NCBI GenBank assembly: GCA_034231615.1
Contig: CM067314.1
Span: 8,061,501-8,125,500 of the forward strand
DNA from: Meghimatium bilineatum
Taxonomy: Eukaryota > Mollusca > Gastropoda > Stylommatophora > Philomycidae
DNA: 64,000 nt
Direction of reading: 5' to 3'
The notes below the pieces were generated by a model. It was not told where the DNA came from, made no database searches, and worked only from the letters and a program-made list of their open reading frames with translations. A program made the translations under genes and the position numbers. Every line of letters starts with the position of its first letter. Position 1 is the stretch's first letter. Shown one piece after another: positions 1 through 12,034 of the stretch.

Positions 1-1020
1 TTGTTGCCTGATTTGTGACCTAATATGTTAGTCGATTTGTTACTTGATTTGTTGGTTGCTTGTTTTATTAGTTTGTTATTAATTGGCTTAATTTTCGGTT
101 TGTTGATTATTGTTTACGTAATTAGTATGTAAATCGGTTTATTAATTGGTTTATTAATTAGTTTGTTAGTTAATTTATGAGTCTAATAGTTAGTTAGTTA
201 GATAATCGGTTCGTAATTTATTACTTTATTTGTAATAATAATTTTGTTAGATTATTTTTTGTTGGCTTAGTTAGTTTTCTAATCGACTTGTTAATTGGTT
301 TGATTTTTGTTTTGTGTGATAGTTTGTTATTTGTTTTAGTGCGCTTGTTGATTAGTTGTGTTAATTCGTTTGTTAAATATTTTTTTCGCTTGCTTTATTA
401 GATAAGAGTTCTGTTAATATTTCGATTGTTGTTTGGGTTACTTCGTTAATTTGTGTGTTCATTATTATTACTATTGGTTTGGTTTGTTATTTTATTTTGT
501 TTGTTGGTTTTTATATATTTTATTATTTTGTTTATTAGTTTGTTAGTTGTTTTGTTAATTAGTGTAGAAGTTGTTACATTAGTTTGTAAATTTGTTAATT
601 GAATAGTTGCATCTGTGCTTAGTTCGTTATTTTGTTTGTTAGCAGTGCTTGTTTCCTGGTTTCTCAGTTAGATTGTTTTTTGGTATGCTTGTTTTGTTAT
701 TTTGTTCTTGTTGTGTTGACTGGCTTATTACTTATTTTGTTAGTTGGTTTATCAGTTGATGTGTTGTTTTTCATTTCGTTAGTTTGCTTGTTTATGGTTT
801 ATTAATTAGTTTTTAGTTAATTTCTTTTTTTGTTTTATAAGTCCCATTTTAGTTAATTTGATTACTTTGATAATTTCTTTGTTTATTATTAAGTTAGTTT
901 TCTAGTTGAGTAGCTACTCGGTTTGTTAATTGTTTTTTAGTTAGTTAATTGTTTATTACTTGCTTTGTTGCTTTTGTTAATTAGTTTGTAAATCTATTTA
1001 TTTGTTAGTTTATTAATTCA
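1..1020. repeat. C-poor, T-rich degenerate repeat DNA
   Basis: The plus strand is dominated by words such as TTAGTTTGTTAATT and is strikingly poor in C. No fixed period is visible, so this is degenerate simple-sequence DNA rather than a clean array. Similar DNA recurs near 61.7-62.05 and 62.65-62.85 kb. No coding signal seen. Confidence 0.7.
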
Positions 1021-1084
1021 TGCGTTGGCGCTTCTTCGTCTTCTCGTTTGAAGTTTAACATCTCTAAATATCACATTCGGTGCT

Positions 1085-1447
1085 CTTAATACATTCTGCT
1101 GTATTTGAAGGCTCTTCTGTGCTCGCATACAGTTTAACACGCTTACACAGCAAGTCCTATTTGCTTAATGAATACGTTTAATGAATAATTAGGAGATGCG
1201 GTTAGTCAAGTACGGAAAATCTCGTGTACGAGAGTTTCTATGCGATTTGGTGCCGTTGAACGGACTGGTTCAATTCCCGTTAGACTCAAGAATTTTTAAT
1301 GTTAATTTTATCCTCTGGCTTCCTTCTTGAATTTACTTTAATGAATACTGCTGTATTTGAAAGCTCCTCTGTGCTCCCATACAGTTTAACATGCCTATAC
1401 AACAAGTCCTATTTACTTAATAAATGCTGCTGTATTTGAAAGCTGCT
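1085..1447. repeat. About 100 bp direct repeat pair split by a SINE-like insert
   Basis: Two diverged copies of a segment containing GCTGTATTTGAAGGCTC and AAGTCCTATTTGCTTAAT lie near 1088-1187 and 1340-1435, and a third copy begins just after. They are separated by the family F element at 1188-1336, so the tandem repeat predates the insertion. Confidence 0.65.
1188..1336 (+). mobile_element. Family F SINE-like element with 11 bp target duplication
   Basis: A 149 bp element bounded by perfect direct repeats TTTAATGAATA at 1177-1187 and 1337-1347. It contains GGTTCAATTCC (1267-1277), a good match to the Pol III B box, downstream of a hairpin-forming CTCGTGTACGAG. I see no convincing A box. A second copy is at 20485-20583. 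It behaves as a tRNA-related SINE; the tRNA parentage is inference from the B box only. Confidence 0.6.
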
Positions 1448-1645
1448 TATGTAACGTTCTGTAGATACCTGTCTATGTGGGCCAGTAATCTTCCCTTTAA
1501 TATTTTAGTGTATTGCAATCTTGCAGCATATCTTCCACTGTCTGCGCTGCCTGCCCACATGACACAGAAGAAATTGAAAAAGTCTTAGTATAATTAAGCT
1601 GATGTTTATACAGAAACATCTGTCCTCATGCGGAAGATGACATCC

Positions 1646-1711
1646 TGCTGAGCTGTTGTCGTGTGTCTGCTGAGCTGTTGTCGTGTGTCTGCTGAGCTGT
1701 TGTCGTGTGGG
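1646..1711. repeat. 22 bp tandem repeat, three units
   Basis: Three near-identical copies of a 22 bp unit containing GAGCTGTTGTCGTGTGTC lie directly upstream of the next minisatellite. Confidence 0.85.
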
Positions 1712-2190
1712 GGAATGAGGCAGGTAGGTAGGGATACAGCAAGTAGGTATATGGCTATCGAGAATGAGGCAGGTGGTTGGGGATGCAGCTCATTAGTATA
1801 TGGGGAATGAGGCAGGTAGGCAGTGATACAGCAAATAGGTATGCAAAGTTGGGGCAGGTAGGTAGGGATGCAACATGAGGGTATACAGGGTTGGAGGCAG
1901 GTAGGGAGGGATGCAGCAAGTTGGTATATAGGGAATGAGGCAGGTAGGCAGGGATGCAGCAAGTTGGTATATAGGGAATGAGGCAGGTAGGCAGGGATGC
2001 AGGTAGGTGGTGATACAGCAAATAGGTGTGCTGAGTTGGAGGCAGATAGGTAGGGATGCAACATGAGGGTATATAGGGATGAAGGCAGGTAGATGGGAGT
2101 GCAGCAAGTTGGTATGTGGGGAATTAAGCAGATAGGAGGAGATGCAGCAAGTTGGTATATGGGGAATGAAGTAGGTAGGTAGGGTCGTAG
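1712..2190. repeat. About 44 bp minisatellite, roughly 11 units
   Basis: Units carry GGGAATGAGGCAGGTAGG and GGGATGCAGCAAGTTGGT. They vary in length and are partly chimeric. Proline/cysteine/leucine-rich open frames on the minus strand are by-products of the repeat, not genes. Confidence 0.85.
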
Positions 2191-2194
2191 GTAG

Positions 2195-2575
2195 TTAAGT
2201 ATTTATGTACGACAATGGATGTGGACTGACTGACTGATATATTAGCTCGGCCGTTTACAGTATAGAGGACCTTCAAACATAATTAATTAGGAGAGAATAT
2301 GTTATGTATTTTATACATTTTATATCTGTCGGTTTGTCACTATTTATATAATTGAAGTCACCTTGGCATATTTTATGGCACCCTATTAAGAAACAAATAA
2401 GAACAAAAACATGCAATAATATTTTGTTAATCCAATGCTCTCACGACTCGCTCGAATAAGTTCATTTTTCCCACAGTCAATCGCCCACATTGTACTGGCA
2501 ATACGAAGGTGTGTGTTAATTACGTCAGAAAATATTTCGAGAATAATTAAATACCAATAAATTTGCAAATCGTTA
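2195..2575. other. Unassigned AT-rich stretch
   Basis: Nothing recognised. A 60-codon minus-strand open frame is present but shows no familiar motif. Confidence 0.5.
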
Positions 2576-2576
2576 T

Positions 2577-3170
2577 GTATTGTCTATTGTCTATTCCCAG
2601 GAGGTAGTGTTTCCGTAGCATCCACACTTGCCGTTGGGTGTAGGGGTTTTTGAAGGAGATACAGTCTGCGAACCAGAGCTAGGTGTGTTGCTCTGGTTGA
2701 AGTGCTAGGTATTCCTCTAGAGCCAAAGACGGCACATAGGGCGGATAACATAGATTTCCATGTCTCTCGTTTCATTGCAATTTGCTTAAGATCTTCATTG
2801 TTTCTGATACCGATGGTGAAACGTTCTCTTGTAATAGTTCTACATAAAGTTTCTTTTGGTCTTCCTAGTAGCTTCTGTTGAGGTGTAGTCATGCTTATTC
2901 AGAATCGTCTTGGTGTTGTCTTCCCGTCGTTTCCTAGGTCTGCCCTTGTCTCTGTATCCTGATTCCATCTTGTTATAAGCTCTTATGGGAAGTTGATTGT
3001 TCATCCTCATAAGATGTCAAATCCATTTTATATGTTGTTTCTTCATATATTCGATGCATGACGTGATAACCATTATCTTTCTGATATCACTGCGCATTTT
3101 GGCATTTTGTCGAGACTGGTGACTCCAATAGCCTACCTATGACATTTCTCAAGTTTAAATCTTTCTCTTA
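2577..3170 (-). mobile_element. LINE family L-a, 3' end of RT ORF, with a nested LINE insert
   Basis: On the minus strand the upstream part encodes the C-terminal region of a reverse-transcriptase ORF: GHLMRMNNQLPIRAYNKMES, then a GRPRKR motif. The downstream part ends in the (GACAATA)-type tail shared with the copies at 4133, 14990 and 46827. A piece of a different LINE (2704-2875) interrupts it. 5'-truncated and non-functional. Confidence 0.75.
2704..2875 (-). mobile_element. LINE family L-f 3' fragment inserted in L-a
   Basis: Minus-strand translation gives GRPKETLCRTITRE, then MKRETWKSMLSALCA, matching the ends of the L-f copies at 22295-22680 and 63710-63805. Imperfect flanking repeats GGTTGAAGT (2695-2703) and TGTTGAGGT (2876-2884), 7 of 9 identical, look like an aged target duplication. 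L-f therefore inserted after L-a. Confidence 0.6.
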
Positions 3171-3424
3171 TCATGTGCATATTTATTTATGCATATCAAT
3201 TTCTGTTAGCATCAAATGTATTCTGAACCAGTAACAATTATCGCGGACCATCTCACGTATGCATTTGCTTAAAGTGTAAGCAAAAACGATCTTATGTCTG
3301 TAGCTGGAAATAACCACGTAATAGCAATCTGAATGCAGGATATAGGTCGCTTAATGAATATGTTAGCATATGATATTTGCATCATTCCATAAGCATACAC
3401 GTAATACCAATGTTTTATAGAACG

Positions 3425-4112
3425 TATACATATCTTTCTCGGTCTATGTCTCTTTCTCTGATTTCTCTCTTTCTCTGTCTCTCTGTTTTCTTCTCTTCTC
3501 TGTCTCTTTGTGTTCTGTCTCTTTCTCTGTTTCCCGATGTCTCTCTGTCTCTCAATCACTGTCTCTCCCTTTGTCTGTTTCTCTCTTTGTTTCTATGCCT
3601 TGTTCTCTGTCTCTCTCATTCCCTTTCTCTGTCTCTTTTTCGGTCTCTCTGTCTCTTTCTCTGTCCCTCTATGTCTCTTTCGTTCTCTGTCTCTCTCATT
3701 CCCTTTCTCTGTCTCTTTTTCGGTCTCTCTGTCTCTTTCTCTGTCCCTCTATGTCTCTTTCGTTCTCTCTTTCTTCCTCTGACTCTCTCTGTCTCTTTTT
3801 CTTTGTCGCACTGTCTCCATCTCTGTCTCTTTATCTGTCCCTCTATCTGTCTTCTATGTCTCTCTGTCTTTATCTCTGTATCTCTTTCTCTATGTCTCTT
3901 TCTCTGTCTCTTTCATTGTCTTTCTCTGTGTCTCTTTCTCTGTCTCTTTCATTGTCTTTCTCTGTGTCTCTTTCTCTCTGCGTCTTTCTGTCTTTATCAT
4001 TATCTCTGTCTATTTCTCTCTCTGTCTCTCTCGACCCCATTCTCTGCCCCATTCATTCTTTTTTGTCTGTCTCCTTCTGTGTCCCTCTGTCTCTCTCTCT
4101 CTCTGTCTGTAT
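3425..4112. repeat. Polypyrimidine (TCTCTG)-rich tract with 80 bp duplication
   Basis: About 690 bp in which the plus strand is nearly all C and T, made of TCTCTGTCTCTTTCTC-like words. A segment of about 80 bp containing CATTCCCTTTCTCTG and CCTCTATGTCTCTTTCG is duplicated in tandem (about 3602-3681 and 3682-3763). The Ser/Leu-rich open frames across it are artefacts of composition. Confidence 0.85.
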
Positions 4113-4132
4113 ATCGATTGGTTAATTATTCA

Positions 4133-4335
4133 GATCGGGGAGTAAGGCCGAAGGTAGACCAAGAAAACGGTGGATAGAAAACATCAAGATAGCCTTGAAC
4201 AAACATGGACTAAATGCAACCTCGGCGACACATCTGGCCTTGGAACGAAAGCTTAAGCTCCCAACCTTACGCTTAACGGCAAGTGTTAATGCGATCAACA
4301 ATCATTCACCTGGGGATAGACAATAGACAATTTTT
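4133..4335 (+). mobile_element. LINE family L-a, 3' terminus
   Basis: The last 200 bp of the L-a ORF: a GRPRKRWIENIKIALN-type peptide is followed by a segment with ACGCTTAACGGCAAG, and it ends in GACAATAGACAAT. The same end is seen at 16241-16400 and, inverted, at 46827. It follows the polypyrimidine tract directly. Confidence 0.75.
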
Positions 4336-4339
4336 CAAA

Positions 4340-4724
4340 CTAATAGGCTGCCTTTACATTACGTCATCAATTAGATGGGGGGGGGGGGGGAGAAAGAGGT
4401 AGGGAAACAAAAAGTTAGACGTTTGTTGACAAAGTCGTGGTGCTGACAAAAGTTGACGCAAACAATGTTGTTTACACACTAATTAATTTACACACTAATT
4501 AAATTGATGGAATTTGGTTTCGAATATGCAAAAAAAGATGCACTTTTTCTGAAATATTTTTTGAGGGGAGGACGAGTATTTTTATAATTACACATTTGAG
4601 AGGTGGTGGGGGTTTCATTCTTGAAAAGTTGATAACAAGGTGGATGGGGGATGTTAACAGTTAGGAAAAAAAAACTATGTAATTTGTGTACAGACCATCG
4701 GTCACAAAAGACACAGAAATAGTA
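4340..4724. other. Unassigned stretch with a G homopolymer
   Basis: Contains a run of 14 or more G near 4376-4390 and a short direct repeat TTTACACACTAATTAA at about 4472-4500. No gene seen. Confidence 0.5.
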
Positions 4725-7700
4725 GAACCCTGACACACACGCGCACACATAAATACACAAACACACAGAAACAGAATTTCGCTCGTACACACACGGACAA
4801 AAATACACTCACACGCAGAAACAGCATTTCGCTCATTCTTTTACACACACCTCTCTCTCTCTCTCTCTCTCTCTCTCATACACACAGAATCAGCATATCG
4901 CTTTCTCTCTCCCCTCCTCTCAACACACACACACATACACACACAGAAACGGCATAGTACTAACACACACACACACACATTGATATAGCAAAGTACTACT
5001 CGTAACACACACACACACACAGAAATAGCATAGTACTAACACACACACACACAGACACGGCATAGTACTAACTCACACACACAGAAATAGCATAGTACTA
5101 ACACACACACACCGAAATATCATAGTACTAACACACACACACACACAGAAATAGCATAGTACTAACACACACACACACACACACACAGAAACGGCATAGT
5201 ACTAACACACACACACACACATAAACGGCATAGTACTAACTCACACACACAGAAATAGCATAGTACTAACACACACACACACACACAGAGACATCATAGT
5301 ACTAACACACATAGAAACGGCATAGTACTAACTCACACACACAGAAATAGCATAGTACTAACACACACACACACACACACAGAAACGGCATAGTACTAAC
5401 ACACACACACAGAAACAACAAAGTACTAACACACACACACACACAGAGACATCATAGTACTAACACACATACACACACAGAAACAGCATAGTACTAACAC
5501 ACACACAGAAACAGCATAGTACTAAAACACACACACACACAGAAACAGCATAGTACTAAAACACACACACACACAGAAACAGCATAGTACTAAAACACAC
5601 ACACACAGAAACAGCATAGTACTAAAACACACACACACACAGAAACAGCATAGTACTAAAACACACACACACAGAAACAGCATAGTACTAAAACACACAC
5701 ACACACACAGAAACAGCATAGTACTAACACACACACACAGAAACAACAAAGTACTAACACACACACACACACAGAGACATCATAGTACTAACACACATAC
5801 ACACACAGAAACAGCATAGTACTAACACACACACAGAAACAGCATAGTACTAAAACACACAAACACAGAAACAGCATAGTACTAACACACACATACACAC
5901 ACAGAGAGACATCATAGTACTAACACACATACACACACAGAAACAGCATAGTACTAACACACACACAGAAACAGCATAGTACTAAAACACACACACACAC
6001 AGAAACAGCATAGTACTAACACACACACACACACAGAAACAGCATAGTACTAAAACACACACACACACACAGAAACAGCATAGTACTAAAACACACACAC
6101 ACACAGAAACAGCATAGTACTAAAACACACACACACACACACAGAAACAGCATAGTACTAAAACACACACACACACACAGAAACAGCATAGTACTAACAC
6201 ACACACAGAGACATCATAGTACTAACACACACACACAGAGACATCATAGTACTAACACACACACACAGAGACATCATAGTACTAACACACACACACAGAG
6301 ACATCATAGTACTAACACACACACACACAGAGACATCATAGTACTAACACACACACACAGAGACATCATAGTACTAACACACACACACAGAGACATCATA
6401 GTACTAACACACACACAGAGACATCATAGTACTAACACACACACACAGAGACATCATAGTACTAACACACACACACAGAGACATCATAGTACTAACACAC
6501 ACACACAGAGACATCATAGTACTAACACACACACACAGAGACATCATAGTACTAAAACACACACACAGAGACATCATAGTACTAACACACACACACAGAG
6601 ACATCATAGTACTAAAACACACACACAGAGACATCATAGTACTAACACACACACACAGAGACATCATAGTACTAAAACACACACACAGAGACATCATAGT
6701 ACTAAAACACACACACAGAGACATCATAATACTAAAACACACACACACACAGAGACATCATAGTACTAAAACACACACACAGAGACATCATAGTACTAAC
6801 ACACACACACAGAGACATCATAGTACTAAAACACACACACACAGAAACATCATAGTACTAAAACACACACACACAGAAACATCATAGTACTAAAACACAC
6901 ACACACAGAAACATCATAGTACTAAAACACACACACACAGAAACATCATAGTACTAAAACACACACACACAGAAACATCATAGTACTAAAACACACACAC
7001 ACAGAAACATCATAGTACTAAAACACACACACACACAGAAACATCATAGTACTAAAACACACACACACAGAAACATCATTGTACTAAAACACACACACAC
7101 ACACAGAAACAGCATAGTACTAACACACACACACAGAGACATCATAGTACTAACACACACACACAGAGACATCATAGTACTAACACACACACACAGAGAC
7201 ATCATAGTACTAACACACACACACAGAGACATCATAGTACTAACACACACACACAGAGACATCATAGTACTAACACACACACACAGAGACATCATAGTAC
7301 TAACACACACACACACAGAGACATCATAGTACTAAAACACACACACAGAGACATCATAGTACTAACACACACACACAGAGACATCATAGTACTAAAACAC
7401 ACACACAGAGACATCATAGTACTAACACACACACACAGAGACATCATAGTACTAAAACACACACACACAGAGACATCATAGTACTAAAACACACACACAG
7501 AGACATCATAGTACTAAAACACACACACACAGAGACATCATAGTACTAAAACACACACACAGAGACATCATAGTACTAACACACACACAGAGACATCATA
7601 GTACTAAAACACACACACACAGAAACATCATAGTACTAAAACACACACACACACAGAAACATCATAGTACTAAAACACACACACACACAGAAACATCATA

Positions 7701-8621
7701 GTACTAAAACACACACACACACAGAAACATCATAGTACTAAAACACACACACACACAGAAACATCATAGTACTAAAACACACACACACAGAAACATCATA
7801 GTACTAAAACACACACACACACACAGAAACATCATAGTACTAAAACACACACACACAGAAACATCATAGTACTAAAACACACACACACAAACACAGAAAC
7901 AGCATAGTACTAACACACACACACAGAGACATCATAGTACTAACACACACACACACAGAGACATCATAGTACTAACACACACACACAGAGACATCATAGT
8001 ACTAACACACACACACAGAGACATCATAGTACTAACACACACACACAGAGACATCATAGTACTAACACACACACACAGAGACATCATAGTACTAACACAC
8101 ACACACAGAGACATCATAGTACTAACACACACACACAGAGACATCATAGTACTAACACACACACACACAGAGACATCATAGTACTAACACACACACAGAG
8201 ACATCATAGTACTAACACACACACACAGAGACATCATAGTACTAACACACACACACACAGAGACATCATAGTACTAACACACACACACAGAGACATCATA
8301 GTACTAACACACACACACACAGACATCATAGTACTAACACACACACACAGAGACATCGTAGTACTAACACACACACACAGAGACATCATAGTACTAACAC
8401 ACACAGAGACATCATAGTACTAAAACACACACACAGAGACATCATAGTACTAACACACACACACAGAGACATCATAGTACTAAAACACACACACACAGAG
8501 ACATCATAGTACTAAAACACGCACACAGAGACATCATAGTACTAACACACACACACAGAGACATCATAGTACTAACACACACACACACAGAGACATCATA
8601 GTACTAACACACACACACACA
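4725..8621. repeat. 3.9 kb CA-rich minisatellite with TAGTACTA core
   Basis: About 125 units of roughly 26-36 bp. Each has a variable (CA)n run, then AGAAACAGC or AGAGACATC, then CATAGTACTA. The 8 bp palindrome TAGTACTA is almost invariant, while the CA run and the base after it (ACTAAC or ACTAAA) vary. The left part (to about 6.2 kb) is heterogeneous; the right part is homogeneous. A block starting with an AGAAACAGC unit at 7105 recurs at 7895, so there is higher-order structure of about 790 bp. The Cys/Val-rich minus-strand frames are artefacts. Confidence 0.95.
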
Positions 8622-8807
8622 GATTGTTTTTGCGAACTCATGTTCTTATTCTAGACCGAAGTGAGCGACATTATGTCCGCGGGCCACAGCCATGTCATTC
8701 GTGCTGGTCCGGAAAGCTGGTCCGCCAATCTGATCCGTCGAGCGTGTTTGCTAAATGTATTGGTTTCAGAGTTCAGAAGATAGAAAATCATACTGAGCCA
8801 CACTATA

Positions 8808-9073
8808 CGAAATGCGATGTTTAAGAGTGATCAGAAAGAAATAACGAAATGCGATGTTTAAGAGTGATCAGGAAGAAATAACGAAATGCGATGTTTAAGA
8901 GTGATCAGGAAGAAATAACGAAATGCGATGTTTAAGAGTGATCAGGAAGAAATAACGAAATACGATGTTTAAGAGTGATCAGGAAGAAATAACGAAATAC
9001 GATGTTTAAGAGTGTTCAGGAAGAAATAACGAAATACGATGTTCAACAGTGATAAGCAGGAAATAACGAAGTA
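8808..9073. repeat. 37 bp minisatellite, seven units
   Basis: Units contain AACGAAATGCGATGTTTAAG and AGTGATCAGGAAGAAAT. Divergence rises toward the right end. The DNA between this array and the CA array (8622-8807) is unassigned. Confidence 0.9.
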
Positions 9074-9288
9074 AGATAGTTAACATTAATGTTTCTTTGT
9101 TTGTCGATATGAACTGCGAGCTGTTAGCTCTTACTTCCTTTGTGCAGTGGGAATAAAATGACAATTAATAAAAGGTAATACTGCTGAAGAAATGCATGAA
9201 AATAGTACTTAGTAGAAAACAGGTAATGAAGTCTTAATGAACAATGACTAACGCACTATAATGTCGGATGCTCACGTAAAATAGTTAA

Positions 9289-9432
9289 CGCCGAAAACGG
9301 ATGTGCCGGACCATCGGCGTAAATCAAACGGCGACACAACGTATTTCATTCTCTGGACTACATTCTGCTGGAAATCTAGGATCATTGTTCGTCTACAAGA
9401 GAGATCATACATGAGTTGGAGGAAGAAGTAGA
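9289..9432 (+). mobile_element. Family A retroposon, diverged copy
   Basis: Begins GCCGAAAACGGATGTGCCGG and matches the A copies at 15584, 18360, 30259 and 56222 through the ACACAACG and CTGGACTACATTCTGCTGG blocks. It ends in GGAGGAAGAAG. No target duplication is visible; this looks like the oldest A copy here. Confidence 0.65.
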
Positions 9433-9489
9433 TGCACACAACAATACACAAGATCTAATCATACAAATAATAATACACAGGACATTATT

Positions 9490-9517
9490 GACGTTTCGAT
9501 CAAAAGGTCTTATCAAG
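9490..9517 (-). other. Hammerhead-like core motif, possible Penelope 3' end
   Basis: On the minus strand: CTTGATAAGACC, a short spacer, then GATCGAAACGTC. This resembles the hammerhead ribozyme core (CUGAUGA, stem II, GAAAC, GUC) reported in Penelope-like elements. It lies downstream, in the same orientation, of the Penelope-like coding remains at 10195-11520. The first core block is imperfect and helix I pairing is poor, so a working ribozyme is unlikely. Confidence 0.35.
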
Positions 9518-9844
9518 ATAAGCACATAACATCAAAAGACAACGAGTAGAAATGACAACGACACACACATTTGTCCGGGCGAAATGTACATGCGAGATAA
9601 CGGAAGGATAGGGACAGGAAGCACATACAAACGTAAAAATATGTGGAAACGAAACGAACAAAAATATGGCGTAAATTACGAAACAAAATTAATAAATACA
9701 ATGATAAACACCAACCGACAACTAGACATAAGAGTGGTCGGAATTAAGTCCAAGTGGCTTGAGGCCACTCAACTCAAAAATAAGACTATGATCTAGAGCG
9801 CACATAGATGAATGCGAGTCTTCGAAATAAACAGGAAAGTGGGA

Positions 9845-10192
9845 AATTAGAGACAATAAAGATGTGGTTCTACAGAAGAATGTTAAGAATACCATGGAAT
9901 GCCAGAAAAACTAATGTAGAGATGTTAAAAGAGTCAAATGTGAAACGGACAATAATCAATAATATAAGAAAATGACGGTCTTGAGTTTTTGGCCACTTCA
10001 TGTGACAGGGACAACATTGTCACAACAGGCAATATTGATGACAACAGAGACGGAGAACGACAAAGTGAGAAAATATTAGACACTGCCACGGCAGGGAAAC
10101 AACAACGATCCAGTTACATAATGATGGAAATAGATGGCTGTGGAGGGACATGATCGCCTACGCCCAAAGGCATGGTTCCTAATGATGATGAC
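9845..10192 (+). mobile_element. LINE family L-b, C-terminal RT remnant
   Basis: In one frame the plus strand reads MWFYRRMLRIPWNARKTN, close to the 62.06-62.65 kb copy. After stops and shifts it continues with a VFGHF block and then WRDMIAYAQRH. It ends in the ATGATGATG-type tail of this family. 5'-truncated and broken. Confidence 0.75.
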
Positions 10193-10194
10193 CT

Positions 10195-11520
10195 AGATCT
10201 ATGATCGTCGGTGCATGATCTGAGGACACTGGCATGAATATCAAGAACAATACGGTGACAATCGCCGTTGACGTGTGTGGCAACAGGAGTAGGTGTTCTG
10301 TGCTTTATGTCATGAAGATGGTTACAGAATCGGTCAGCCACTCTTAAGCCAGTTTCACGGATATCCTGCTTGCCGCAGCGTTTACATGCATACATACATG
10401 ATCACGTAAATGACATTATGGGATTCACGTGTAAAAGCCTCATCAATGGTGAAAGTGGTTTTGAAAAAGGAAACGGAGCGAATATGAACCACATAAGGAC
10501 ATGTGTAGCAAGTACCGCGTGAACAACGAACAGTACCGAAATGGTCAGGAACAATCAACCTAAGGTGGCTGTGGACCAAGATGTCTTTAAGATTTTTGTC
10601 GCGTCTGCAGACAACCAGAGGTACGTCCAGGAAAGCGGCACGGGTGTTAGGATCAGACTGGAGAAGTGAATAATGTTTAAGCAGGATACGTCGGACAGTG
10701 GGGTTATGGGGATGAAAGATAAAGACAAGTTTAACTGTATCAGAGGAGAAGAAAGAACCCTGGAGATTAATCAGCGTATCGATGCGAGAAAACTGGAGCA
10801 CACGGAGCCACGCCGATGAAAGGGTGATGTAAGGGAACGAGCGTTTACGGAAGAACACAATCATCTCAAGGATTTATGGAGAATGTTTCCGTCATCGCTA
10901 CATAAGCGACGAAGACGCTGGAAGTATGGCAGGGAGTTTCGAAAAGCAGGAGGATGATAAGAAGTGGAGCGGTAAGCCAATATGCATCAGTAGGTTTATA
11001 GTAGACGATGTGCTGGGGTAAGGGGGATGAATAGTAACGATGATGTCAAAGTTGACAAAAGTAGTAGAGATGTTAGATGTGAATTGAGTAGCAGGGTTAC
11101 AATTGTTGATAAAGTTGATGAAGCGAGACAGTTCTGTTCAGACATGTTACTAATACCTATACCATAATCAATGTATCTGTGGAAAAGAGATGGGAACGGG
11201 TCATCATAGGTGGACCAAACTAGATGTTCAAGATGTCCCATGAAAAGACAAGCTTAGCTATGTCCCATCTTGGTGCCAATAGAAACGCCACTGATCTAAT
11301 CTAAAAATATCCATGGAATTCAGAAGAGTTGAAAGTGAGCATCAGTTCTGCAAGATAGATAAGAATAGGAGTGGATACAAAGGGATGGGGACTTTTGTCC
11401 AATAAAGAACTGAAGAACTCTCCGATGATCCTCATGGGGTATAGAAGTACACAGAACAAATATCGAGCAATAACAGACGATAGGTACGGTCAGAAGACAA
11501 CTGAACTGAAGAAACAATGA
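10195..11520 (-). mobile_element. Penelope-like element remnant (RT plus GIY-YIG)
   Basis: The minus strand carries parts of a Penelope-type polyprotein in order. First come reverse-transcriptase core remains (LFHRYID near 11.2 kb). Then a conserved linker follows (NLKDILVHSHL and CSRGTCYTCPYV, about 10.5-10.6 kb). Last is a GIY-YIG-type endonuclease region (CKRCGKQ and RFCNHLHDIKHR, about 10.25-10.4 kb). Arrangement and motifs fit Penelope-like elements that carry this endonuclease. It is a broken fossil with several breaks and no complete 5' part. A matching 3' motif may lie at 9490-9517, beyond a LINE fragment. Confidence 0.75.
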
Positions 11521-11572
11521 TCAGGGCAAGCTTGGTGTCTTGCAAGAGTGAAGGCAGTTGTTTTCCCACTGA

Positions 11573-11694
11573 GCATACATACATACATACATGCATACAC
11601 GCGCGCACACGCACGCACGCACGCACACACACACACACACACACATTCACGCACGCATACATTCATTATTGCAGACATTCATACATACGTACAT
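11573..11694. repeat. Compound (CATA)n / (CACG)n / (CA)n microsatellite
   Basis: CATACATACATA passes into GCACGCACGCAC, then (CA)n, then back to CATA-type units. It abuts the tRNA-like SINE D1. Confidence 0.9.
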
Positions 11695-11697
11695 ACA

Positions 11698-11955
11698 TGG
11701 GGATCTCCTAGCGTAGTGGTTAAGCTGTTTACCTAGTGTTCAAGAGATCATGAGTTCACATCCGACTTGTGTCGTCTTGTTTACAAGGTGGTGTTTTTAG
11801 AAGATCCCCGTAGATTATCACTTTGGAGCTACGGAGTTATGTGCTACGAGTGGTACTCTCGGCAGGCGGCGTGCCGCTTCTTTGAGATTGACGGAGTACA
11901 TATGGTAAACCTAGTACAGTGAAGTCAATCCTCTACGGCTTCTGAACCCTCCTTT
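11698..11955 (+). mobile_element. Family D tRNA-derived SINE, copy 1
   Basis: The head has a perfect A box TAGCGTAGTGG (11709-11719) and a degenerate B box AGTTCACATCC (11753-11763), spaced as in a tRNA. A body of about 190 bp follows, with GGAGCTACGGAGTTATGTGC and GAGTGGTACTCTCGGCAG. The 3' end runs into a (CATA)n tract, which may have seeded from the tail. A decayed copy lies at 59050-59250. Confidence 0.75.
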
Positions 11956-11956
11956 T

Positions 11957-11990
11957 TATACATACATACATACATACATACATACATACA

Positions 11991-12024
<34 letters not shown>

Positions 12025-12026
12025 CA
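11957..12026. repeat. (CATA)n microsatellite
   Basis: About 16 CATA units directly after SINE D1. Confidence 0.95.
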
Positions 12027-12034
12027 CACATGTT

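Noticed and set aside
3377-4177. A 266-codon Ser/Leu-rich frame as a membrane protein
   Set aside because: It is the polypyrimidine tract; three overlapping frames are open and the composition alone explains it.
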